A DNA stretch of 5,532 nt from Gemmatimonadales bacterium. Its GTDB lineage: Bacteria > Gemmatimonadota > Gemmatimonadetes > Gemmatimonadales > GWC2-71-9. The notes under the pieces are model-generated. The model did not search any database and had not been told where the DNA came from. It saw only the letters and a list, made by a program, of their open reading frames with translations. The position numbers were made by a program, and so were the translations under genes. The first letter of the stretch is position 1; the number at the start of each line of letters is the position of its first letter. Shown here piece after piece: positions 1-5,532 of this stretch. The stretch covers positions 1-5,532 of the forward strand of contig JACCRH010000324.1 of NCBI GenBank assembly GCA_013813675.1, given 5' to 3'.

Positions 1-35
1 GGGATCTTCTTCGGAATGCTTCGACCTACGCACCC
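1..35. repeat. Possible partial copy of the palindromic repeat at the left edge
   Basis: Bases 1-13 (GGGATCTTCTTCG) are identical to 5143-5155, the inner end of one arm plus the first loop bases of the repeat upstream of the operon, in the same orientation. After base 13 the two diverge, as expected for loops. The rest of this copy would lie outside the window. The stretch follows the stop codon of the last operon gene; no complete terminator hairpin is visible in these 35 bases. Confidence 0.45.
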
Positions 36-572
36 TCAGCGGGCGCGCACCCTGACCGGTACTACCGTCTCACCCCAGTGGAGGTGGAGCAGCGCGCTGT
101 CGGCGTCCACCATCGGAAAGTAGAACCCCAGCGTCTCCATGTGCGGCCCCGTCTCCAGCCTGATCGAGACTCGGAGCGCATCCTTCCCCGCGGGATACGG
201 CTCGTGAAACACCTTGGCCGCATGGCTGAGGATGAAGGCCCACCGCTCCGGCCCGGGAACGGCCCAGATGCTGTAGGTGCCCTTGGCCAGCGGCTGGTTC
301 TCCAGCAGTACGTCTTCGCTGAAGGCGATGGTGCTGGCCGCATCGGCCCCCGGATTCCATTCCTTATCATACGGCACGATGCCGCCGAACAGCCGGCGCC
401 CGCGCGCCACCGGCCGGCTGTACTCGACCGTGACGAGGACCCGCCCCACCCGCTGCTCCAGGCGGGCGCCTTGGCTCTTGGGTATTTCCTGGCCCGACGA
501 ACCGCAGCCGAGCCCCACCACGGCGACTGTCAGCGTCGCGAGGCTCCGCCAATGCCGCCACCGAGACCTCAT
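36..572 (-). CDS. DUF2911 domain-containing lipoprotein
   Basis: This is a small predicted exported lipoprotein, 178 residues, of unknown function. The ATG at 572-570 overlaps the TGA of the preceding gene (ATGA). The short N-terminus MRSRWRHWR is followed by a hydrophobic segment (11-22) and Cys23 in GLGC, a loose lipobox with Gly at -3. A Ser/Gly-rich tether follows. The DUF2911 domain covers about 40-178 and shows its hallmarks: VEYSRP (49-54), GRRLFGGIVPYDKEWNPGAD (58-77), AKGTYSIWAVPGPERW (96-111) and a C-terminal LHLHWGETVVPVRV strand. The domain is beta-rich and widespread in Bacteroidota, Gemmatimonadota and Acidobacteriota, with no established activity that I know of. No catalytic residue can be assigned. 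E. coli has nothing like it in the ynj cluster, so it is an addition in this lineage. A longer open frame to 815 is only a shadow of the transferase gene. Confidence 0.87.
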   Translation of the reverse strand: MRSRWRHWRSLATLTVAVVGLGCGSSGQEIPKSQGARLEQRVGRVLVTVEYSRPVARGRRLFGGIVPYDKEWNPGADAASTIAFSEDVLLENQPLAKGTYSIWAVPGPERWAFILSHAAKVFHEPYPAGKDALRVSIRLETGPHMETLGFYFPMVDADSALLHLHWGETVVPVRVRAR

Positions 573-1192
573 GCCGCCTCCTCTCGAATCCGGCGCCTGG
601 CCCAGGCCAGCCGCAGCACGATGTTGCACACCAGGAGAATCCCCATCAGCCAGAAGATCGGCGGCGCCCAGGCCGGGACCAGCAGGAACAGGGAGTAGAA
701 GACCACGGTTTCGGTGCCCGCCACGATCGCCGGCGGCATGGTGACGGTGGTGCGTTCCCCGGTTGCCGCGACTCCCAGATTGCGCCGCTCGAGGATGGCT
801 GCGAGATACATCCACGACGCCGCATTGACATAAAGGGTGGCGAGGAGAAAGAGCGCGGCGGGCCAGGCCATATGCGACGGATGACCCAGCAGGACCCCCA
901 CCGGCACTGCGGCGTAGACCACGAAGTCAGCCATGATGTCGAGATAACCCCCGAAATCGCTCTGCGAGCCGACCGCCCGTGCCACACTGCCGTCGAGCCC
1001 GTCCAACGCGCGGTTGATCGCCCAGGCGGCGAAGGCCGGCCCGGTGCATCCCCGCGCCGCGAGCAGGGCGGCAGCCAGCCCGGCCAAGAGCGCCAGCAGG
1101 GAGATCACGTGCGGATGGATCCGCCGCCCGATCGCGGGCGCGATCGGCTCGAACAGCCGGTCCTTGAGCATCCGCAGCCAGTGATCAAACAT
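569..1192 (-). CDS. ynjF: CDP-alcohol phosphatidyltransferase family protein, YnjF type
   Basis: This is an integral membrane enzyme of 207 residues that should transfer a phosphoalcohol or phosphatidyl group from a CDP-linked donor to an alcohol. The full family motif D-x2-D-G-x2-A-R-x8-G-x3-D-x3-D is intact at Asp64, Asp67, Gly68, Ala71, Arg72, Gly81, Asp85 and Asp89, so the metal site and catalytic aspartate are present. Hydrophobic segments lie near 29-47, 51-63, 90-104, 109-134, 154-173 and 175-195, matching the six-helix fold. NRALDGLDG, GGYLDI.ADF.VYA.VP and GTETVVF (157-163) resemble E. coli YnjF (about 206 residues, from memory) more than PgsA or PssA. The specific alcohol is unknown. 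The ATG at 1192 overlaps the ATPase gene by 8 bases, and a purine-rich GGGATCGGGG sits just upstream. The close spacing and the same order as in E. coli argue for a role shared with the transporter. Confidence 0.88.
   Translation of the reverse strand: MFDHWLRMLKDRLFEPIAPAIGRRIHPHVISLLALLAGLAAALLAARGCTGPAFAAWAINRALDGLDGSVARAVGSQSDFGGYLDIMADFVVYAAVPVGVLLGHPSHMAWPAALFLLATLYVNAASWMYLAAILERRNLGVAATGERTTVTMPPAIVAGTETVVFYSLFLLVPAWAPPIFWLMGILLVCNIVLRLAWARRRIREEAA
577..582 (-). promoter_or_regulatory. Strong Shine-Dalgarno site for the DUF2911 gene
   Basis: AGGAGG (582-577) lies 4 bases before the ATG at 572. It sits inside the last codons of the transferase gene, which ends Glu-Glu-Ala-Ala-stop. 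It is the clearest ribosome site in the operon and fixes the start of the last gene. It suggests independent initiation in addition to translational coupling. Confidence 0.75.
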
Positions 1193-2222
1193 CCCCGATC
1201 CCGGGAAGGATGGTGACCCGATCGCGTTCCAGCCCGAGTGACAGCTCGTCGCCGGGGTGAGGGATCGCCCCCGCCCCCGTCACCACCTCCAGCTCGATGC
1301 CGGCCACGTCCACCCGGAGCGTTGCGCCGCGAGGACCGTACTGGACGCTCCGCACGATGCCCTGGAGCGAGCCGCACGGTTCGGGGCGCAGGGCATCGGT
1401 GCCGAACGCCGCCGTCGCCGGGCCGCTGGGCGACTCTGCTTCGACCGGAATGAGACCGAGCGCGGACTGGAACTGGCCCGCCGCTACCGAGCCGGCGACG
1501 AGATTGGGCAGGCCGAGGAATCGGGCGACGGCCAGCGAGGCGGGCCGCTGAAACAGCCGGTCCGGCTGGTCGAGCTGCGCCAGCGTGCCGCCCAGCAGGA
1601 TGCCGATCCGGTCGCCGAGCACGGCGGCGTCTTCGAGGTCGTGAGTGACGATCACCAGCGCTGGCCGGTAGTGGGCCTGGAGCGAGAGCAGGGTGGCGCG
1701 AACCTCGTCGCGGAGCGAGGGGTCCAGCGCCGCGAGCGGCTCGTCGAGCAGCAGGACCGCCGGGCGTGCCGCCATCGCCCGCGCCAGAGCCGCGCGGTGC
1801 TTCTGGCCCCCGCTCAGGGTGTGCGGCCGCCGGCCGGCCAGGCCGTCCAGCCGTACGCTCTCCAGCAGCTCGGCGACCGATGCCCGGATCTCCGAATCCT
1901 GGTATCCGCGGATGCGCAGCGGAAACGCGACGTTCTCGAATATGCTGAGGTGGGGAAAGAGCAGTGGCGTCTGATGCAGGTACACCGCATCGCGCGATTC
2001 GGCTGGGCGCGCCGTGACGTCCTGCCCCCCGACCGTGAGCCGCCCAGCCGCGAGCGGCGCGAGCCCTGCGATGGCCCTGAGCAGAGTGGTCTTTCCGGCC
2101 CCCGACGCTCCGAGCAGCACGAGTCGCTCGCCGGGATCCAGCGTGAAGCCGATGTCTCGGAGTCCGGGCGCATCGCCGAACGGCACCGAGAGGCCCCTCA
2201 CCTCGAGTGCCGGTGCCGTCAC
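1185..2222 (-). CDS. ABC transporter ATP-binding protein with C-terminal TOBE-like domain
   Basis: This is the ATPase that drives the importer, 345 residues from the GTG at 2222, which overlaps the preceding TGA. The open frame extends upstream only through antisense-like sequence of the permease gene. All catalytic elements are present: Walker A GASGAGKTT (38-46), Q-loop Gln84 in YLHQTPLLFPHLSI, signature LSGGQ (136-140), Walker B LLLDEP (157-162), D-loop AALD (164-167) and H-loop His194 in VTHD. The signature is followed by KHR rather than the usual QQR. Residues from about 240 form a beta-rich C-terminal region (LVAGSV..., LQGIVRSVQYGPRGATLRV, ELSLGLERDRVTIL) resembling the TOBE domain of FbpC, PotA or CysA, which can hold a regulatory binding site. 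E. coli YnjD, as I recall about 217 residues, lacks such a region. The stop overlaps the start of the next gene by 8 bases. Confidence 0.9.
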   Translation of the reverse strand: MTAPALEVRGLSVPFGDAPGLRDIGFTLDPGERLVLLGASGAGKTTLLRAIAGLAPLAAGRLTVGGQDVTARPAESRDAVYLHQTPLLFPHLSIFENVAFPLRIRGYQDSEIRASVAELLESVRLDGLAGRRPHTLSGGQKHRAALARAMAARPAVLLLDEPLAALDPSLRDEVRATLLSLQAHYRPALVIVTHDLEDAAVLGDRIGILLGGTLAQLDQPDRLFQRPASLAVARFLGLPNLVAGSVAAGQFQSALGLIPVEAESPSGPATAAFGTDALRPEPCGSLQGIVRSVQYGPRGATLRVDVAGIELEVVTGAGAIPHPGDELSLGLERDRVTILPGIGDV

Positions 2223-3013
2223 AGCGGTGTCGCCTCGGCGCGCGCCACGGCGAATCGAACGGCGCCCAGCATCAGCAAGGCAGGGATCACCAGCAGCAGC
2301 GCGCCGGTCGCCGCGTAGCGGTCCTGCCCGGCCTGGAGGTAGGCGAACACCTCGAGTGGCAGGGTCCGCACCCGGCCGCCGCCGATCACCAGCGTCGTCG
2401 CCACCTGGGCCCAGGAGACCAGGAAGCCGAGCAGGAAAGCCTCTCCCAACTGGCGCCGCATCATCGGCATGGTCACTCGCCACAGGACGGTCCGCGGCCC
2501 CGCCCCGAGCGTTCGCGCTTCATCCTCGACCCGGCGGTCGAACAAGGTGAAGACGCCGAGGAAGTACAGCGCCGCGTAGCCCGTCGCGGGCACCAGGTGG
2601 CTGAGGAAGACGCCACCAGTGGTCCCCGCCACGCCCGCGGTCAGCGCGGAGAGGTGGAGGCCGGTCGCCAGGGCGACCGGTGGGGCCGCGACCGGGAGAA
2701 ACGCGGCGGACGCACCCAGGTGTCGCGCCCATCCGCTGAGATCCGCCAGCGCCCGCCCGATGGGCCATCCCACCGCCGCGCCGGCGAGACCGGTGCCCAC
2801 CGCCAGTACCAGGCTGGTGCCCAGCGCCGCCGCCATGCGCCCTCCGCCACGGAAGGCATCCCCCCAGCTCTCCAGGGTCATCGCGGGCGGCCAGGGCGCC
2901 GGAAAGAACCAGTCGCGGCCGACCGATGCCAGCAGGAGCAGGGCGAGGGGAGCGAGCGCCGAAAGCGCCAGCGCCGCCAGCACGGCCGGTCGCGAGCGCG
3001 ATCCTTCGGTCAT
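2219..3013 (-). CDS. ABC transporter permease, second subunit (YnjC C-half type)
   Basis: This is the second inner-membrane permease, 264 residues, starting at the ATG 3013-3011 that overlaps the previous stop codon. After MTEGSRSRP comes a first membrane helix (about 11-31), a periplasmic stretch with DWFFPAPWPPAMTLESW (34-50), and further hydrophobic segments near 61-84, 101-123, 131-156, 191-211 and 236-255. The EAA loop is at 163-183, EDEARTLGAGPRTV followed by LWRVTMP, closely parallel to the loop of the first permease, so the two probably form a heterodimer on one ATPase dimer. The FFPAP...T.ESW stretch after helix 1 is common in permeases of the iron, thiamine, spermidine and sulfate importer group. 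The stop codon overlaps the GTG of the ATPase gene (GTGA). Confidence 0.87.
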   Translation of the reverse strand: MTEGSRSRPAVLAALALSALAPLALLLLASVGRDWFFPAPWPPAMTLESWGDAFRGGGRMAAALGTSLVLAVGTGLAGAAVGWPIGRALADLSGWARHLGASAAFLPVAAPPVALATGLHLSALTAGVAGTTGGVFLSHLVPATGYAALYFLGVFTLFDRRVEDEARTLGAGPRTVLWRVTMPMMRRQLGEAFLLGFLVSWAQVATTLVIGGGRVRTLPLEVFAYLQAGQDRYAATGALLLVIPALLMLGAVRFAVARAEATPL

Positions 3014-3861
3014 GGCTCGAACCGGTCCCAGTGGCTCCGCGCCCACTCGTGCGCCGCCACCGCGAGCAGGCTGACGGTCATTCCAAGCAGCGCCAGCGCG
3101 AACGCGTCGCCCCGCCGGGAGAGGTCGGCGTCGGTGTAGCGCTCGAGGGTGAGAAGCGGGAGCGCCAGCGGATCGCTGGGCGCGAGGACGGCGGTGGCCT
3201 CGTAGGTGCTCGCGACGAAGACGAACGCCGCGACCACCGCCGGCAGGATCCCGCGCCAGAGCAGCGGCCAGGTGACCCGGCGAAAGACCGCCGCAGGCTT
3301 CGCTCCCAGCGTGCGGGCCACCTCCTCCAGACGTTCCCCCCTGGTGGCAACCACCGAGAACGCGACCAGCGCGAGGAAGGCGAACTCCTTCCAGGCCAGC
3401 GTGAGGATGAGCCCGAGGCCGGCCCGATCGTACACCAGCGCCGGCATCCCGCCGGGATCCGCGAGCAGACCGAGCGACGCCAGCAGCCTGGCGAGGAGCC
3501 CGCTCTGTCCCAGCAGGAGCAGTCCGGCGACGGCGGCGGCGAGGTGAGGAATGGGAAGCGGGAGCACCGCGAACAGGCGCGCCATCCGATCGATCCCCGC
3601 TCCCCGCCGGAACAGCGCCGCGACCGCTACCGCGCCCGCCGCCGCCAGCGCGGTGGATGCGGCCGCCACCCAGAGCGACCAGGCGAGCCCGGCCCAGACG
3701 ACCGGTTCCCCGAGAACCGCGACCAGGCGGGCCGACCCCCCACCGGCCGCTCCGGGACCGGTGAGACCGACACTCGCCAGCACGCTGTAGCCCACGCCCA
3801 CCAGCACCGGCAGCGCGACCGCCAGGGCCGCGAGCAGGCCGCGGCGGGAGGAGCGGGTCAC
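3010..3861 (-). CDS. ABC transporter permease, first subunit (YnjC N-half type)
   Basis: This is an inner-membrane permease of a binding-protein-dependent importer, 283 residues. The GTG at 3861-3859 overlaps the TGA of the binding-protein gene (GTGA); the frame is open further upstream but that is out-of-frame sequence of the preceding gene. The N-terminus MTRSSRRG is followed by a hydrophobic segment (about 9-31), with further membrane segments near 54-84, 95-118, 147-173, 204-223 and 253-271. The EAA loop that docks on the ATPase is clear at 179-199: EEVARTLGAKPAAVF, then RRVTWP, with the conserved Gly at 186. Substrate cannot be inferred from it. In E. coli, as I recall, YnjC is a single polypeptide of about 511 residues with two permease halves; here the halves are separate genes. 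The TGA overlaps the ATG of the second permease (ATGA), consistent with equal production of both subunits. Confidence 0.87.
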   Translation of the reverse strand: MTRSSRRGLLAALAVALPVLVGVGYSVLASVGLTGPGAAGGGSARLVAVLGEPVVWAGLAWSLWVAAASTALAAAGAVAVAALFRRGAGIDRMARLFAVLPLPIPHLAAAVAGLLLLGQSGLLARLLASLGLLADPGGMPALVYDRAGLGLILTLAWKEFAFLALVAFSVVATRGERLEEVARTLGAKPAAVFRRVTWPLLWRGILPAVVAAFVFVASTYEATAVLAPSDPLALPLLTLERYTDADLSRRGDAFALALLGMTVSLLAVAAHEWARSHWDRFEP

Positions 3862-5120
3862 TGGCCCACCCGTCGCACCCGGGCACGCCAATCGGCCGAC
3901 AACCGCTCGCGATAGCGGGGCGACACCTCGGGCCGGGCATACTTGGCCAGCGAGTCGGAAGCGAGCGCGCGCGGGTCCAGGGACAGCCGCGCGAACCGCG
4001 CCGCCCATTCCGGCGGCAGCCGGTTTCGCGCCAGCACAGTCCCATCGGCCCACACCTCGGGCTTCTGCTTCTCCAGTTGGGCTTCGGGCGAGAGCAGGAA
4101 GTTCGCCAGCACCATCGCCCCGGCGATGTGGGCGGCGTTGAACGGGATTCCGACGAAATGGGTGTTGGCGATGGTGCCGTCCTGGAGCAGCAACGGGCGG
4201 GCGGTGGCCGGCAGGACGCCCTGCCGCGCCTTGGTCAATGCCTCGTTCTGGTTGTAGGACATGGAGAAGTCCACCTCGCGGTTGGCGAAGAGCCGGTGCA
4301 GCTCGGCCACGCCCGGCGGGTAGGTCTCCCCCCCTCGCCAGAACGCAGCCCGGTGCCGTTCCAGCCAGTGGAACACTTGCGCGCTGCCTGTGGCGTACCG
4401 AAGCGAGTCGAAGCCGCCCTGGTAATTTCGAACCCCCCCGCCCAGGGCGTAGAACACGGTCATGAGGAAGGTCGTGCCGGTGAACTGCTGGTCGTGGGTG
4501 AATCGTCCCGGATGGGTCAGGATCCAGCTCGCCAGCGCGGCCACGGTCCGGGGTGGGTCGGGCGTGCGAGCCGAATCGTAGATCAGCGTGAACTGTACCT
4601 GTCCCCACGGCGACTCGTAGCCAGCCGGATCCTGCTCGAAGTCTCGTCTGATGATCGGCGACACGCTGTCCACAAACCGGGCGTTGGGCAACGACCCCGC
4701 CCAGGGTCCGTCGAGGAGGCCCTCCTGCCGAAGGTTGCCGAAGGTCTCGCCGTTGATCCAGACCAGATCCGCGGACCCTGGCGCCCGGGCCTCCCGTTCG
4801 ACCACCAGTTGGTTCACGATCTCGGGTCCCTGGCCCTCCACGGCGCTGAGAGTGATGCCATGCCGCTCCTTCACCCTCGGCGCAACCCACTGGTCGACGA
4901 AGGCGTTGATGGAAGGATCGCCCCGCCACATCCGCCAGACGACCGTGGTCCCCTTGGCCCGCGCGAGGACGCTGTCCCAGGGGAGCCGGGCCAGCTCCGC
5001 GGCCGTCGTTCTCGCCGCCGGACGGCACCCGAGTGCCAAGCCGAGCGCCAGCGTGGCCCAGGCGAGACGGCTCGGCTGGGCCGGTCTGAGGTTCACGAGT
5101 TTGCCTGATACCTGTGTCAT
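3858..5120 (-). CDS. ynjB: YnjB-family ABC transporter substrate-binding lipoprotein
   Basis: This is the periplasmic solute-binding component of an ABC importer, 420 residues from the ATG at 5120. The frame stays open to an ATG at 5213, but those 31 extra codons are only the translated palindromic repeat and would put a charged stretch before the signal peptide, so I exclude them. A GTG at 5096 (412 residues) is a real alternative, with an AGG about 8 bases upstream; no strong ribosome site marks either start. Residues 19-31 form a short hydrophobic segment ending in ALGC, so Cys32 is probably lipid-anchored, although Ala at -3 is not the best lipobox residue. Family features, compared from memory with E. 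coli YnjB, are DLVWINGETF (118-127), ESPWG (169-173), FTGTTFL (213-219), FWRGGETYPPG (260-270), THFVGIPFNAA (320-330) and NFLLSPEAQLE (340-350). The substrate is unknown. The TGA overlaps the GTG of the next gene by 4 bases. Confidence 0.88.
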   Translation of the reverse strand: MTQVSGKLVNLRPAQPSRLAWATLALGLALGCRPAARTTAAELARLPWDSVLARAKGTTVVWRMWRGDPSINAFVDQWVAPRVKERHGITLSAVEGQGPEIVNQLVVEREARAPGSADLVWINGETFGNLRQEGLLDGPWAGSLPNARFVDSVSPIIRRDFEQDPAGYESPWGQVQFTLIYDSARTPDPPRTVAALASWILTHPGRFTHDQQFTGTTFLMTVFYALGGGVRNYQGGFDSLRYATGSAQVFHWLERHRAAFWRGGETYPPGVAELHRLFANREVDFSMSYNQNEALTKARQGVLPATARPLLLQDGTIANTHFVGIPFNAAHIAGAMVLANFLLSPEAQLEKQKPEVWADGTVLARNRLPPEWAARFARLSLDPRALASDSLAKYARPEVSPRYRERLSADWRARVRRVGQ

Positions 5121-5121
5121 C

Positions 5122-5206
5122 GTGTCATCCCGAACGAAGTGAGGGATCTTCTTCGCAGCCATCGAACCCCTGCGCACAAGATCCCTCGCTCCGCTCGGGA
5201 CGACAC
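5122..5206. repeat. Imperfect palindromic intergenic repeat (HPERSEGS type)
   Basis: Bases 5122-5150 and 5178-5206 are inverted copies, matching at 25 of 29 positions, around a 27-base loop. The loop has its own 5-bp inner stem (CGCAG 5154-5158 with CTGCG 5170-5174). Read as minus-strand RNA, three of the four mismatches become G-U pairs and only one stays unpaired, so the element folds into a long stable hairpin in the operon's sense. Translated on the plus strand it gives SCHPERSEGS...DPSLRSGRH, a pattern I recognise from wrongly called proteins in Acidobacteriota, Gemmatimonadota and other phyla, where such palindromes are dispersed between genes. It starts 2 bases upstream of the ATG at 5120 and fills most of the gap after the receptor gene. 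It could end receptor transcription, stabilise the mRNA, or limit access to the first start codon of the operon. No transposase is present. Confidence 0.85.
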
Positions 5207-5212
5207 CTGACA

Positions 5213-5241
5213 TGTCTAGCGAACAGGGTGAAGCCTATCAA
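5213..5241 (-). promoter_or_regulatory. Weak candidate sigma-70-like promoter for the operon
   Basis: On the minus strand TTGATA (5241-5236) lies 17 bases before TAGACA (5218-5213). The first box matches TTGACA at 5 of 6 positions; the second is a poor match to TATAAT (3 of 6). The spacing is ideal, and the expected transcription start near 5206 coincides with the outer end of the palindromic repeat. The -35 candidate overlaps the stop codon of the receptor gene. This is the only plausible promoter-like pair I see before the transporter operon, but its poor -10 box and the unknown promoter preferences of this phylum keep confidence low. Confidence 0.25.
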
Positions 5242-5532
5242 AAGACATAGCGGGTGGAGAATTGGAGCTGGCGCGGGGGGCCCGGAGAGCGCAGCACGAT
5301 CGGATCACCCGGACGGCCGAACTGGGTCCGGCTGCCGCCGCCGGTGATGCCGTTGGCGAAGTTGCCCCACTGGGTGCCGTTGAAGAGGTTGAACACGTCG
5401 GCTCGGAACTCGAAGCCGCCGATCCCGGTGTCGAGCAGGTACGCCGCGCTGGCGCTCAGGTTGAAGAAGCTGGGCAGTCGCTCGCCGTTCCGGGGCACGC
5501 CGAAGAAGCGATCGGTGTTGCCGATGAAGCCG
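5238..5532 (-). CDS. TonB-dependent receptor, Oar-like (C-terminal fragment)
   Basis: This is the last 98 codons of an outer-membrane beta-barrel receptor; the rest lies beyond the right edge. The frame is open from base 5531 to the TGA at 5240-5238, so an apparent internal GTG at 5498 is not the real start. The visible part reads as the final barrel strands of a large TonB-dependent receptor of the carboxypeptidase-regulatory-domain (Oar-like) type. It contains VPRNGERLPSFFNLSASAAY, then FRADVFNLFNGTQWGNF, a loop rich in Gly, Arg and Pro, and the final strand LQFSTRYVF. The C-terminal Phe is the usual recognition signal of outer-membrane barrels for the BAM machinery. Receptors of this type are expanded in Gemmatimonadota and Acidobacteriota and take up or bind large substrates in a TonB-ExbBD-dependent way; the ligand cannot be read from this piece. 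It is followed by a 117-base gap and is probably a separate transcription unit from the transporter operon. Confidence 0.88.
   Translation of the reverse strand, partial: GFIGNTDRFFGVPRNGERLPSFFNLSASAAYLLDTGIGGFEFRADVFNLFNGTQWGNFANGITGGGSRTQFGRPGDPIVLRSPGPPRQLQFSTRYVF

Noticed and set aside
1..35. Intrinsic terminator after the DUF2911 gene
   Set aside because: No inverted repeat with a T-rich tail is complete in these bases; the similar motifs CTTCG at 9-13 and 19-24 are direct, not inverted.
1257..2318. 353-codon plus-strand open frame
   Set aside because: It lies opposite the ATPase gene, whose catalytic motifs are all intact. The translation is rich in Arg, Gln and Glu without any recognisable domain, as expected for the antisense frame of a high-GC gene.
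2926..3915. 329-codon plus-strand open frame
   Set aside because: It spans the boundary of the two permease genes in antisense, is extremely rich in Arg, Glu and Gln, and has no hydrophobic core.
3862..5028. N-terminal extension of the first permease to 5028
   Set aside because: It is an alternative frame of the binding-protein gene. The membrane protein begins at the GTG at 3861, directly at the overlapping stop codon.
4077..5108. 343-codon plus-strand open frame
   Set aside because: It is antisense to the YnjB-type gene and has no domain-like pattern; high GC removes stop codons from the opposite strand.
1185..5120. Assigning the transporter to thiamine, iron or spermidine
   Set aside because: The permeases and ATPase resemble that broad group, but the binding protein has YnjB-type motifs and no substrate-defining residues that I can identify.
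5122..5206. CRISPR repeat or insertion-sequence end
   Set aside because: Only one full copy is present, there is no spacer array, no transposase and no target duplication that I can see.
5114..5347. Plus-strand 77-codon open frame starting MSSCHPERSEGS
   Set aside because: This is the translated palindromic repeat plus the antisense of the receptor tail; the pattern is a well-known false protein.

Overview
The window reads as one strand-consistent block from a high-GC Gram-negative bacterium. Every gene I accept lies on the minus strand, so transcription runs from right to left. The outer-membrane receptor tail of the Oar-like type, the DUF2911 lipoprotein and an intergenic palindrome whose spurious translation gives 'HPERSEGS...DPSLRSG' together suggest Gemmatimonadota or Acidobacteriota. 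I lean to Gemmatimonadota, but the phylum is an inference.

Layout in transcription order. (1) 5532-5238 is the C-terminal end of a TonB-dependent receptor, cut by the window edge. (2) 5237-5121 is a short intergenic gap, mostly filled by one imperfect palindromic repeat (5206-5122), with a weak promoter candidate in front of it. (3) 5120-36 is a tightly packed six-gene operon: a YnjB-type periplasmic binding lipoprotein, two ABC permeases, an ABC ATPase with a C-terminal TOBE-like domain, a YnjF-type CDP-alcohol phosphatidyltransferase, and a DUF2911 lipoprotein. Each successive pair overlaps, four by 4 bases (GTGA or ATGA) and one by 8 bases, so translation is probably coupled throughout. 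(4) Bases 1-35 carry no gene and begin with 13 bases identical to part of the palindromic repeat, so repeats of one family may bracket the operon.

The binding protein, permeases, ATPase and CDP-alcohol transferase are in the same order as E. coli ynjB-ynjC-ynjD-ynjF, without the ynjE sulfurtransferase. The E. coli system has, to my knowledge, no firmly established substrate. Conserved linkage of an importer to an enzyme that joins an alcohol to a CDP-activated lipid suggests import of a solute that feeds, or is used by, phospholipid head-group chemistry. That is a hypothesis, not something the sequence shows. The coupled DUF2911 lipoprotein is a lineage-specific addition of unknown role. No RNA gene, CRISPR array, transposase or integrase was seen.
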